A DNA stretch of 64,000 bases from Pomphorhynchus laevis. Taxonomy: Eukaryota > Acanthocephala > Palaeacanthocephala > Echinorhynchida > Pomphorhynchidae. The translations under genes were made by a program, and so were the position numbers. The notes under the pieces were generated by a model. It saw only the letters and a list, made by a program, of their open reading frames with translations, did not search any database and was not told the DNA's origin. The stretch is from contig WNNJ02002161.1 of NCBI GenBank assembly GCA_012934845.2, forward strand, positions 29,236-93,235, given 5' to 3'. Shown here one piece after another: positions 35,460 through 47,000 of the stretch (the stretch's first letter is position 1; each line of letters starts with the position of its first letter).

Positions 35460-36536
35460 ATGACAGTTCCAGATCGATGTTGTTCATGCAATGGGCCGCA
35501 TGCGGTGTGCAAGAATTGTGTGTGTCAAGGCGGGTAGAGCTTGTCGTGATTGCTTTCCGGCACAACGTTGTGTTAATCGCCTTGTGAGTTCCCCATGCTT
35601 ATATACAGTAGACTCCGCAGCTCCCAGTGAAAGTCTTTCGGGCAGAGTTATATCTCTTGCTTCCCAGGTTGTTCCCAGTTTACATCTTGATACCGAGATT
35701 TACATCACGTTGTTCATGGAATGTTCTTCGGAGGGTTGTTTGTTACGTTTTTCCGTTAAAGCTCCAAGAAATGTATCCAGAGAGTTCTTTCTTCGTGACT
35801 TCTTATGCGGCCAGTGCGCTGCCAAGAAGGTTTCGAATTTGATCGACGTAGCTCAGAACAACACAAGACGCATAGAAACACTTGAACACGAGATAAAAGA
35901 GTTATTTGCCATTTCGGAGGGACCATCGACTAAAGGGGTTAGCGCAGTACTAAGTCATGCGGATACTTGGTTGGCAAGCCTCTGTCGTTTTCCAACGTAG
36001 TACAACGTATGGTCACACGAACTGTTCTAGCTGCCAATAGATTGTCGAAGGATGCTCCTCCTCTCGAGGTTATTCAAAAAGTTGATCGACAGGCTCGTAG
36101 AGCTCGTAACGTTATTATTCGAGGTCTACCGATTACTTTTAATGAGGGGGAGAATGTTCAGACGTTGCTTGCATCGTTGGACATTCATCTGGACAAACAT
36201 ATTTCGATTAGGGTGCACCGCTTTCGGGCTCAGAAGAGTGATTCACCACCCTGGCTTTTACTCACAACTAACGAAGCGGTTAGTACATTAATTCTGAAGC
36301 GAGGAACATGCTTAAAAGACTCTGAGCTCTTCCAAAATGTATACGTCAGTGCTGACCTCTCCCCAGCGGAACGTGATGCGCGTAATATCCTTCTCGATCA
36401 ACTTAAGGCGGCGAGGGAAAACAATCCGTCAGTTCGCTTTGTGATCCGTAACAATAAAGTGGTACGCTTAGGAACACATTTGGAATCCTCCACTGGTGAA
36501 AATGGGATAGGGCAGTCACAGTTATCCCCCATATGA
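35460..36536 (+). CDS. LINE ORF1 protein (Cys-rich N-terminus, coiled coil, RRM-like)
   Basis: Starts at ATG 35460 (MTVPDRCCSCNGPHAVCKNC). Cys pairs continue as CVKAGRACRDCFPAQRC after a frameshift near 35520, then CSSEGC and FFLRDFLCGQCAAKK. A heptad-like stretch (RRIETLEHEIKELFAI) near 35870-35915 may trimerise. Another frameshift near 35970-36000 leads into NRLSKDAPPLEV, RARNVIIRGLPITFNEGENV and ADLSPAERDARNILLDQL, an RRM-like nucleic-acid-binding domain of the kind found in ORF1 proteins that coat LINE RNA. ORF1 ends at TGA 36534-36536; ORF2 continues in the same frame directly after it. Confidence 0.8.
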
Positions 36537-39474
36537 CAATCACAAACTTTTCTTCGTGCAGCGTCAGATTCTTGCCTTCGTCGTCTTTTATTATTTAACG
36601 TGGAAGGTCTTGAAACTCTTATGAATGAAGGATTTGCTAGTTATTTGACCTCCTTTGATATTGCAGTTCTATTGGAGACTTTCACAACATCGCCGGTAAA
36701 ATTAAACTCATTTTATTGCTTTGAAATTCTGGCCACTCTTGGTGATCGCGGTCGACCTAGTGGAGGTGTTATTTTGGCAATCAATGGTTCTTTTAGTGAG
36801 TGGTCTTACAAAACATTCGAGAATTCAGTTTATTTGGACACTCCGAGCATTGTCATTATCGCCTGCTACTTCAAGCCGTCGTTAGACGCTTCTGATATTA
36901 TTAATGAGTTGTCTGAGATTCTCTTAAACTCATCTCGTAATAAACCCATAGTTGTAGCCGGTGACTTCAACGCTACCTCTTCTAGATCCTCTCTGAAGCT
37001 TAATTTACTAAAGGAATTCTTCTTTTCGCACAATCTAACTCTTCACGTTCCTATCGAGGGTTGGACTTATGAAATGGGTGAAACTAGGAGCTGTCTAGAT
37101 TTAATATTCTCGAACGTTGGTATTCATGATACATGCTTAGATTTCGATGTAGCATGGGCTTTACGACGAAAACATAAACCGGTAATTTGTGTCATTGAAG
37201 AATTCTCAACTTCACTAAGTGATTTTTGTCCCGTCCAACCCAAGAGTAGGCGGATCGTTGTCGACGCCATTAACTTTAGTTATTTGAATGAATCTAAGCG
37301 ACTCTTGTTGTGTGGTGATCCAGCGGCCAGTTACAATATGCTTCACCAAACACTGTTACGCGCGTGTAATAATATCCGACATAATGGAAGCCGATCGTAT
37401 CAACTACCAAACCATTTAAAATTTTTGCAGAGGATGCTACTCTTATTCTACAAGACTAACAAATTTTCATTGTCCGGGACGGATTTTGTGACTCTGCGTA
37501 GATTTTATAACAAGAGTACTAGACCATTCAGGCTGAATGTGCTTAGACGAGAAGAGCAGATAATGCTTCTAAGAGCTGAGGTCGCTCCATGGCTAGCACG
37601 CCCCAAAACTTGTAAACTTGCCTCTAAGTTTCCTTTAGAAGATTGGCGCAAGCATTTCGCTGAAATTTTGGCCTCGTCTAATTCTAATTCCTTCGATCCT
37701 ATAGAATGCAATCTCTATTGTCCTATCACGGACCATGATCCGCTCAATTCTCCCTTTAGTCTAGCTGAAAATAAGAGCTGTCTCTCTAATATGGCTACTA
37801 GAAAGGCTGCTGGGATTGATCAACTGTGCGTTGAACATATTAATCAGACTTTCGAATTGGTCGCTGACTACTGGATATTCTTTTATAACGCGATTCTTAG
37901 GGGTTGTCCTATACCAAATGGCTGGCGTGACAGCATTATCAAAGTGTTGTTCAAAGGTTCGGGAGATCCCTCGTTTCGAGATTCTTATAGAGGGATAGCT
38001 CTACTAAATCATTTGTATAAGGTTCTATCTAATTTGATGGCCGTACGTTTGTCGAGATTTCGTAGTTTTCTTCTTCCTCCAGAGCAACATGGATTTCGTA
38101 TAAATAATTCTACTATGAGTGCACTCTCAGTTCTTCAGTCACTTGTTCTCGACACTTTTAATAAGCATTCATCTTTGTATAGTATTTTTGTTGATTTTGC
38201 GAAAGCGTTCCACTCGATTGATAGAACTTTGTATTAACCAAGCTTCATGAGAGAGTAAATGTTCATGGAGACTTTCTATTTCTTCTCGAAAGAATATGGC
38301 GTCCTAGTTCGATGCGCATTTACGACGGAGTTAATTATTCTGGTCATTTGACTGCTAGTCGTGGAGTCCAGCAAGGAGATCCTCTCAGCCCGCTGTTATT
38401 TTCCTTCTTCTTGATGGATCTCTCAGATCACGTTAGTTTCGCCTCATCCAATGTAGTGCCAATTTTATATGCTGACGATCTTGCCTTAGTAACGTTGGAT
38501 AGATGATCAGCACAATCAGCCATTACAGCTCTCGTTGAGTTTTGTCTGACAAATAAAATAGTGATCAACACTTCCAAAACGAAAATTATAAAATTTCGGC
38601 GAGGTGGGCCTCGCTGTCGTGATGATGTGCTCTTTCTGAATGCAACATCGATAGAATTTGTTAATTCGTATCGATATCTAGGCTTTGAGCTCTCATCTCA
38701 ATGGTCTTTCAGAAGCCACTTATTGCGCCAATCGGCGAAAGTTATAACGTCAGCTTATACGGCATCGAAGCTAGGTCTTATGTCCTTCGAAGGTGCGATC
38801 AAATACTTTGATGTGATGTTGCTTTCTATTCTGGGTTACGTGATTCGATGCTTTTGGTCGGATTTGACCTTAGGAGATTTTCAGGTCATTGATAAATGTT
38901 TTTGGCGCTACCTAAAAAGGATATTAGGAGTATCATCGAAGTGTTCTTCTACAGCTGTTGCGGTGCTTAGTAGATCGATACCACTCTCGGTCAAACTTTG
39001 CAATCGATTTCGCCTTGGTGAAACCACAGCGTATTTGGAAGCCCGACGGCTATTCGATAACAAAATACTTAGCCTAGATCCAGATATCTTTTTGACGCCT
39101 GTTTATACTCAATCAGCTTGGAGAAATCCAAGATACCAAAAGCGTCCGCTGGTTTGGCGTTTATCTTTAGACGGCTACCACGCCAAATTTTGTTCAATTC
39201 GACTCCCTTTTCACTCTCGCTCGACTCACTGTCGCTGTCGATTTTGCTCAAAAGAGTGTTCAGCTCTTTTGGATGCTTTCGCATGCCCCGTATTATCTTC
39301 GTGGTCTTTAGAACAAGTCGACAAAGGAGGACTAGGAAATCGCCTAACTTTGATTGATGCTTAACTTTTTTTTCTTGCGCACCGTTGCATTCATGGCCCA
39401 ATTTCAAACTTCAGAATCCATCTATAACAACGTACGCTAAATGTTCAGACGCCGGATTTCTGATTTCAAGTAAT
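36537..39474 (+). CDS. LINE ORF2: endonuclease and reverse transcriptase (a few lesions)
   Basis: The frame is open from CAA at 36537 with no ATG until 36621 (LLLFNVEGLETLMNEGF). Endonuclease-like (EEP): FDIAVLLETFTTS, GRPSGGVILAI, VVAGDFNATSSR, SCLDLIFSN. RT: NMATRKAAGIDQLCVE, IIKVLFKGSGDPS, SYRGIALLNHLYKVLSNLM, EQHGFRINNSTMSAL, IFVDFAKAFHSIDR, then a stop at 38235. It resumes with GVQQGDPLSPLLFSFFLMDL and ILYADDLALVTLD (TGA at 38504), then FVNSYRYLGFEL. The C-terminal part has a Cys/His cluster (THCRCRFCSKECSALLDAFAC) near 39220-39290. It nicks target DNA and reverse-transcribes the LINE RNA; this copy is inactive or nearly so. Confidence 0.9.
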
Positions 39475-39570
39475 TGATTTAATTTATTGTATTTTTAATT
39501 TTGCCCAGCCGAAAAGCGAAATGTGAAATAAATCGCTGCATTATTATTAATATTGAATGAAAAACATTTG

Positions 39571-39681
39571 ATAAAGAATTTTTGGAGCTGGATCAAAGAA
39601 AAGCGGAAATAAATCCTTTTTATTTGATCCAGTTCCAATAATTCTTTATCAATAATGGATCATTATCAACTATTTAAAAGA
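39571..39681. mobile_element. Small foldback (MITE-like) insertion
   Basis: Arms of about 30 bases, 39568-39597 and 39623-39652 (TTGATAAAGAATT...GGATCAAA and its reverse complement with two or three mismatches), form a hairpin with a ~25-base loop. The sequence AAAAACATTTG flanks the segment at 39560-39570 and 39682-39692, like a target-site duplication in a repeat that is seen without the insert near 39785. Confidence 0.45.
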
Positions 39682-39689
39682 AAAAACAT

Positions 39690-40300
39690 TTGTTTGTCGT
39701 ATTACATACAATACAATTAGTCCACGTATACACTGAATTAGATACACTACACCTGCTGTATTTCAGTTACAATTATTATTAATATTTAATGAAAAACATT
39801 TGTTTGTCGTATTACTTACAATACAATTATTATCTATCGCATCACATGCTTAAAAATATTTCTGTTGCATTTATAATTTTTAAAGTAAATTTGTATTTTA
39901 CGTTTTTGTTATAAATATACAACTTCGGTAAAACATTTGTTTGTTGTATTACTTACAATACAATTATTATATTATTATATTATTATATTATATTATTTTT
40001 AGTACTTACGTATTTTTCTTATGGCGATAAACGTTTATACCTTATTCTAGGAATATATTTACTTAAATCTGATCATATTATTTCTTTACTTTTAGAATTA
40101 TTTAAAAGTCCCTATCATATTCTTTAATAAATCTTAGATTATTTTTACAAGAAACATATTTTTCCATGGACATTCATGCATACAATATAATATAAAATAT
40201 AATACATTAAATAATGAAAATTTAGGAATTGCAACAATTTGTAATGATATTGGCTTTCTTCATAAGTAAATTTCTTGTACAATAAATGGAAAGTAGCTTT
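39690..40300. mobile_element. Naiad-like Penelope debris
   Basis: 39715-39790 on the minus strand resembles the GIY-YIG start (NTAGVVYLIQC-like). 40020-40110 resembles the segment before the RT (minus strand). 40150-40265 on the plus strand resembles the thumb (NIFPWTFMHT- and [17 protein letters not shown]). Short, diverged and in mixed orientation. ACATTTGTTTGTCGTATTAC is repeated three times (39685, 39785, about 39930). Confidence 0.6.
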
Positions 40301-40429
40301 CAATTTATATTTGTCTAATTAATTAATAATTTAAATTATATTATATTTTAAACAAAAATACCAATATTTAATCAGAATAGATCTGAACAGAATTCCCTAA
40401 GCGCACACTCCTCTACCGGTTACTGTGTC

Positions 40430-41040
40430 AATTTGATAGAAGTTCGCCGCCGACAAGTCAAGCCAGAAAACCTGAAGGCGATACTAGATTATCGGTTTGA
40501 GCAACAAATTAAAATATCGGATTTACGGTGGAGATGGTTGTAATAGACCATCTAACGTGAATAGAATTCCAAGGTATTTGTATGATGTGCAAAATTCAAA
40601 AGGCTTATTATCGATATGTAGATTGTCACAACGCCGAAGTGTGCAACCTTTCCGAAATTTCACGACGTTGTTATATTGACAACAAGATCATTGTTCAAGT
40701 AACAAGATAACGAATTTAGACAACTTTGTGATTGAAATAAATCGTTGGCGAGAATGACTAGATCGTCAGCATAAAGTACTGTCGTTATTTGAATAGATGA
40801 CTCATTATGTGTTATGGGTAAATCATTTATGAAAAAAAAGGTCTCGAAAATAGATGACTCAAAATTAGGGGACATAAAGAATCGCCCTGTAGAACACCGC
40901 GATTGGCACAAATGCGATTTGCATAGACCCGACCTTTACACACGGCATGTTGTCCATTACATGAACATCAGGGACTTGATGGATCCATTGCGTGTAATCA
41001 ATTATTTCGATCACCACTCCTCATTGTAAGTTGTCGTTCA
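40430..41040 (-). mobile_element. LINE reverse transcriptase remnant
   Basis: Minus strand: RGVLQGDSLCPLILS at about 40895-40850, then FINDLPITHN, TTVLYADDLVILANDLFQSQ, CLNSLSCYLNNDLVVN, and further left FCTSYKYLGIL at about 40600-40570. These are RT boxes in the right order. One or two frame changes are evident. Clade not assigned; not the same family as the LINE at 35-39.5 kb. Confidence 0.8.
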
Positions 41041-42715
41041 ATGCTGGATTATACTGAAATTGTATAATTTATTGTTATCATTTATATCTTTAAACAAAGA
41101 ACAATCTCTAGTAAAGATTATAAGATGTATCCCATAAAAAATTTAAAAATCAATTCGATGTAAAGATTACGACTTTGTGTAGATTATTCAAAATCAATAC
41201 GACTTCCAAGTGTGCATATCTACTAAATATTTTGAAGGTGGTATAATAAAAATATCAAAATCGATTGTAATATAAATATCACAATCGATATTTATATTTG
41301 AAGATATCATGAAATATAGTTTACTTTGCTTAATTAAAAAGTATGTTTATTTCCATAATGTTTGGATCTAGACCAACAGACAATGCACTATATAAAATCG
41401 ATGAGCTACTGCAATGATAGCAGTAATACTGTAATGATGAATAAACTGATGGTTAAATAGTAATGGATATTCAATTAATTTGTGATTTCTTTTTGAAAAG
41501 TGCTATTATAGATTCAATCTGTATTTATTTTCCGTGTTTTATTTATATTTAGTAAAGCAGCATTTGATCTAATGTTTCTCTTTTACAGAAGTACTAATGT
41601 AGTATTTGCTTTCAATTTGTAATATTATATAACCTCATTTACGTAATTAATGTGAAAACTTGTCTTAATGTGGCGTAATAGTGCATCATTTCACTTAAGT
41701 TGTGAAAAGATTAATGCAGCTAAACGCTCTAATCTGAAAATAAAATGGCCCTTATATACCGTTGAAATAACTGTTAAAATGCCTGTATATAACTGCATTC
41801 AAAAAAACATTTTATTGTAATGTCAAACCTACTTGAATGTAGCGATTCGTTCCTGCAGAATATAGAAAATCACACTCTACTTCGAAATATATCAACATCC
41901 AACATATATCTACACTTTAGAAGGTAAAACTGCTTTTTACTGGCTAAAATTAATTCATTAAATTATATAATCATCTAAATAACTCGGAAAAGATATTTGA
42001 TTGAGCCTGTAAGTTTCTTTCGATGCAGGCCCTGCAAATTTATATACATTATAATTAACATATGAATCGTTTATTGTTTGGCTTAAAAAAGAAATAGTTA
42101 TGTAGATTCACAATTTAGTTTACGAAATAAGTATAAACTATAGAATTAGTTATCAAGTTTATAAGTTGAAAATCCTGGGTTTTCTCGGCCAATAAATTCG
42201 AATCAAATATTTTAATTAAAAGTTTTCTTAAAAATAAAACATTAGATAGAAATTTCAAAAATTGTAATTCCTATTAAATGTTTTAAACATTTAATATTAA
42301 ACGTTTGAAGCATGTTCAACTTAAAGTTATACAGGAATTAATTGAAATAAAATATCATATTGTATTTTTAAATTAGTAAAATGTAAATATTGATTTATAT
42401 TTGCATTCGTTTTGCCATAATATATTATACAAATTAAATTGATTCTGAAATTTGTTAGCGATTTATATTTAACCCAATATTAAAAATACGATATAATAAA
42501 TCGTACTTTATGTGTAAAACGATGGCAATTATACTATTTTTAGATTCACATATAGTCAACTTTTCTTCTTTAATTTTAGTTTCTCCTAAGTTATCCAAAA
42601 TTATAGAAGAAAGAAATTACATTTCAATTGGTGAAGTAAAATGTCACTAAAAATAGATAAAGATAGAAACATCGAATACTACTTATAATTAATGCATAAT
42701 TTGATTAATATAAAC
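41041..42715. other. AT-rich stretch with no recognisable gene
   Basis: No coding signal or known repeat recognised. A short direct repeat of AAAAATCAATTCGATGTAAAGATT-like phrases lies near 41145-41285. Confidence 0.5.
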
Positions 42716-42719
42716 AACT

Positions 42720-43560
42720 TTAAAAACGAAAATATGCAGTTTTAAAAATAAAAAATGCGATTATAAAAGTGTAAAAAACCGAGAATAAGATGAAAATATT
42801 CGATTAAAAATGTAAATATGTGATTTTAAAAATGTAAATATGTGATTTTTAAAATTAAAATATGCAATTTTAAAAATGAAAATATGTAACTTTAAAAACG
42901 AAAATATGCAATTTCAAAAATAAAAAATGCGATTATAAAAGTGTAAAAAACCGAGAATAAAAATGAAAATATTCGATTAAAAATGTAAATATGCGATTTT
43001 AAAAATTAAAATATGTGATTATAAAAACGAAAATATGCAACTTTAAAAACGAAAAATGCGATTTTAAAAATAAAAGATGCGATTATAAAAGTGTAAAAAA
43101 CCGAGAATAAACTGAAAGTATTCGATTAAAAATGTAAATATGCGATTATAAAAATTAAAATATGTGATTATAAAAACGAAAATATGCAACTTTAAAAACG
43201 AAAATATGCAATTTTAAAAATAAAAAATGCGATTATAAAAGTGTAAAAAACCGAGAATAAAAATGAAAATATTCGATTTAATATGCAACTTTCAAAATTA
43301 AAATATGTGATTATAAAAATCAAAATATGCAATTTTAAAAATGAAAATATGCAATTTTAAAATTGAAAATATGCGACTTTAAAGATGAAAATATGCGATT
43401 ATAAAAATGTAAATAGGCGATTTTAAAAATAAAAATATGTAACTTTAAAAACGAAAAATGCGATTTTAAAAATTAAAATATGCAATTTTAAAAATGAAAA
43501 TATGTAACTTTAAAAACGAAAAATGCGATTTTAAAAATTAAACTTGAAAAACGAAAATGA
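42720..43560. repeat. Satellite of ~20-22-base units with higher-order ~150-170-base period
   Basis: Variants of ATATGCGATTTTAAAAATGAA fill 840 bases. A marker phrase, GTGTAAAAAACCGAGAATAA, recurs at about 42768, 42940, 43089 and 43240, which gives a higher-order unit of roughly 150-170 bases. Simple A/T-rich units with rare CG steps (GCGA, CCGAG). Confidence 0.9.
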
Positions 43561-43819
43561 TAAATCTAGGACAAGATCACACAAAAGAATAAAAAATATT
43601 GTAATTTATCAATTAACTGCTTAGTATTAAAAAGCGTTACCTTTCATTTAATAAATTAAATTTATAAATAAGATGTTTTTGATGGTTTTAATTAAATATT
43701 TTTAGAATTGAAACATATAGCCATGGAATTCCATCGAATAAACTATTTTGTATAAACTGTAGAACAAACTATTTAGATAAAAAACTATCGAAGAAACTAT
43801 ATTAAATTTTGGTATTAAT

Positions 43820-46800
43820 CACATAAGCTAACTGAGCATACGCATTTTATAATAAAAATAAATAAATAATTGTTAAATAAACATTTGCTTAAATAAATAA
43901 TTAAATAAAAGAATAATAGTTACTAATAATAAATAATTGTTATATAAGATTTAATAAAATAATAATTAGAAGTCATCAGAAGGAACTGCTATTTTATCAA
44001 GTATCGGCCCCTATTCCTCGACCCAGCATCGCAGAGAGAGTCAAATAGATGCTAATGACGTATTTAATCTGATGAAATGTGATTATCAAGTTTCTTATTC
44101 TAATACAAAGAATATTATTTATTATCCATTAAAATGTTTCGCTTAATAAGTTAATAATCAAATCAGCTAACTGAGTCTACGTATTTTTTATAATTTATAT
44201 ATTAAAAATAAAGATTAAAAATAAATAATTATAAATAAAATATTTCATCAAAAATAATGCTAAATACAATTTAAATAACTAAATAATAAATAATTATAAA
44301 TAATAACTAATTATTAGATAAGAATTTATATAATTTATATCAGATTAAAATTTAAAATTGAAATTTTAAATAGAAATCAATTTTTATAAATTGACTAATA
44401 AATAACAGACGATGTATCATAATAAAGGATTGGAAGTCATTAGGAGGAACTGATATGTTATCAGGTTTCGGCCACTATTTTTCGACACAACATAATTGCG
44501 GGGCCAAATACATGCTAATTATTAATTTTCTATAATGAAATGTGATTATCAAATATCTTATTCTAATACAAAGTTTATTTATTATCCAGCTATACAAATT
44601 TCCGTCTACGAATTTACATTTGTTAATAATATATTGTAGATTATATACTTTACGAGGTTCTGAGTGATTTAATTTTATAACACACTTAGTTTAAAATATG
44701 TACCTATCAAATTGTTGCAATTATTAAAAAACCAATATAATTACACAAGCAATTTTTAAAATTTCAATATTTAGTTTAAGATATTTAATATGTTATGGTA
44801 TGCTTGAATGCTTAATGAAAACTAGTTTTCAGTAAATTTAAATATGTCATCTTTACGATATGAATAAACAATAGTTTTAATTAATAGTAATACATTCTCA
44901 TTTCTAGATACATACTTTTTATCATCAATATTAGATTTATTAAGAATAAACATCAGGCCAGCTAACTGAGTCTACGTATTTTATATTCAAATAATTAAAT
45001 AATAAATAATAATTATTTATTATCCATTAAAATGTTTTGCTTAAGACTTAAAATATATTTTAACTCTTAATTTAATCTATATTTTTATTCTTTTAATTTA
45101 TTTTTAAACAGTTAATATTAGTTTTATTAAGAATAAGGATACCTCGATGAATTTGTTAGCTTATCGAATAAAAATTGCTAGAATTAAATACACATATATC
45201 ATCAATATATCGAAACATATATTTCATGTCTTTATATAGTTTAGATTTAGTTTTTACACAGTTATGAATAAATTCATATTCTATAAAGCTTAAAAAGCCA
45301 ATATCATTACATATTGTTGCAATTCTTAAAATTTCATTATTTAATGTATGTTTTTCCGATTTATTGCAGTCCACACGTACATTGCATTAAATACACTGCC
45401 TCTGTTGTATTGCAGTTACATTTAATATATATTACATATTGTATCGTTATCCTTTAATTTAGTAAGTTCTAAATACATATCTTTATTAATTTTATCTTTC
45501 CTTTTATAATTGTTTGTTATTTTAATTTTATTTTAAATTTTATAAAATATATAATCTTTCCTAATATTAATCTTGGATGTGTTCATGATTTTGCCATTAA
45601 TCTATATTATTTAATCTATGTTATACCCTTTTGATAGCATTTTCTTTATTTAACAATTTACAATTAATTCTAGATTTTGGGTACATATACGTTCATTTAT
45701 TTAATCACAATTAAGATTATTGAAATTGCATTATATTTTTAGAACGTTTCTAATATCATCATTACATATTGATTTCAATTCTTTATTATAATTACTTTTT
45801 TTGTCCTTATGACTGCAAAAGTTTATACCTTATTCTAGAAATATATTTATGTTATTATGTTATATTTATGCTATAAATTTATTAATGAAGTATATGTTAA
45901 ATGTATATTTGTTCTTGTTATTATTTAAATTTATTGTCCGATTATAGTATTTTATATAACAATAACTGTCTATTATACAACTTAACCTATCATAATCGTT
46001 AATGAATCTTTAATTTATTGTACAAATTATATTTTACAATTGCATTCTGTTTTCATTATGTTTCTAATATTATCGTTACATATTTATTTTAATTCTTTAT
46101 TATAATTACAAATTTTTCGTCCTAATGGCGTTAACAACTTTATACCTTATGTTAGGAATATATCTTCTTAAATCTGATCCTATTATTTCTTTACTTTTAG
46201 TATTATTTTAGTCCCCCTATAATTATGTTATCTATACATTTTTAAATGAAGTTTATGGTTAGTGTATCTTTTTTATTGCTATTATTTACATTCATTATCC
46301 GTTTATAATATTTTATATTACAATAACTTCTACAATTTCAATTCATTATTAAAATTACAATTTTTTGTCCTAATGACGGTAAAAGTTTATACCTTATTCC
46401 AGAAATATATTTATGTTATTATGTTATATTTATGCTATAAATTTATTAATGAAGTATATGTTAAATGTATATTTGTTCTTGTTATTATTTAAATTTATTG
46501 TTTGATTATAGTATTTTATGTTACAAGAACTTTATATTATACAACTTAATCTATCATAGTCTTTAATTAATCTTTGATTTATTAAACAAATGATTTCTTT
46601 AGAAAGCTTTCTTATATTTACATAAAGTTTTTAGCTTATTATCTCTTAAAAGTTGTTTTAATATTTCTAATTGTTCATTTATATACATATCTTTTTTAAT
46701 ATTTTTAACTCTATTTTTCCTTATTCCTTTTATCACCATGACTTCTTGGCTTGCGTTTAACCGGATTATTATAATATAGTTGTTTATTATTTACTATACT

Positions 46801-47000
46801 ACTTCTGCCATAATAATCCTATTGGGTACGTGAAATTGAGCGTTTTAATCCAAAAATATTCTTTTCTAATAATTTTTGATTTAATATTGCCTTATTTTTT
46901 CAATAATAAAATAAGTTTATAGTTTTTAATATAATGTCCTATTAATCTCATATGTTTATGAACATATGTAGTTTGAAAATAGTTTGAATATTATTAGTCA
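43820..47000 (-). mobile_element. Array of Naiad-like Penelope copies, truncated and rearranged
   Basis: 3' termini with AGCTAACTGAGTCTACGTAT lie at 43826 (diverged), 44162 and 44960. Noncoding tails with ATGTTATCAGGTTTCGGCC lie at about 43985-44040 and 44450-44510. RT thumb pieces lie at 44700-44900. A scrambled RT piece ([18 protein letters not shown] before [13 protein letters not shown]) lies at 45374-45156. RT N-terminal segments, two copies about 300-600 bases apart, lie at 45640-46240 and 46320-46560. The GIY-YIG tail (NNPVKRKPRSH) lies at about 46800-46740. All minus strand. The succession of 3' ends next to truncated starts suggests tandem head-to-tail copies. Confidence 0.7.

Larger units (their letters stand above)
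34970..39550 (+). mobile_element. Nearly complete LINE with ORF1, ORF2 and a 5' minisatellite
   Basis: Spans a repeat-built 5' leader (34970-35345), ORF1 (35460-36536), ORF2 (36537 to about 39474) and a short 3' UTR ending near 39550 in ATTATTATTAATATT without a clear poly-A. Only a few lesions interrupt the frames, so it is much younger than the LINE at 8.4-14 kb. The same family occurs on the minus strand at 1-1120. Endonuclease plus RT plus a Cys-rich ORF1 places it in the CR1/Jockey/L2 range of LINEs; the exact clade needs a tree. Confidence 0.9.

Noticed and set aside
39069-39407. 112-residue minus-strand open frame
   Set aside because: Antisense shadow of the LINE ORF2 C-terminus, with no independent support.
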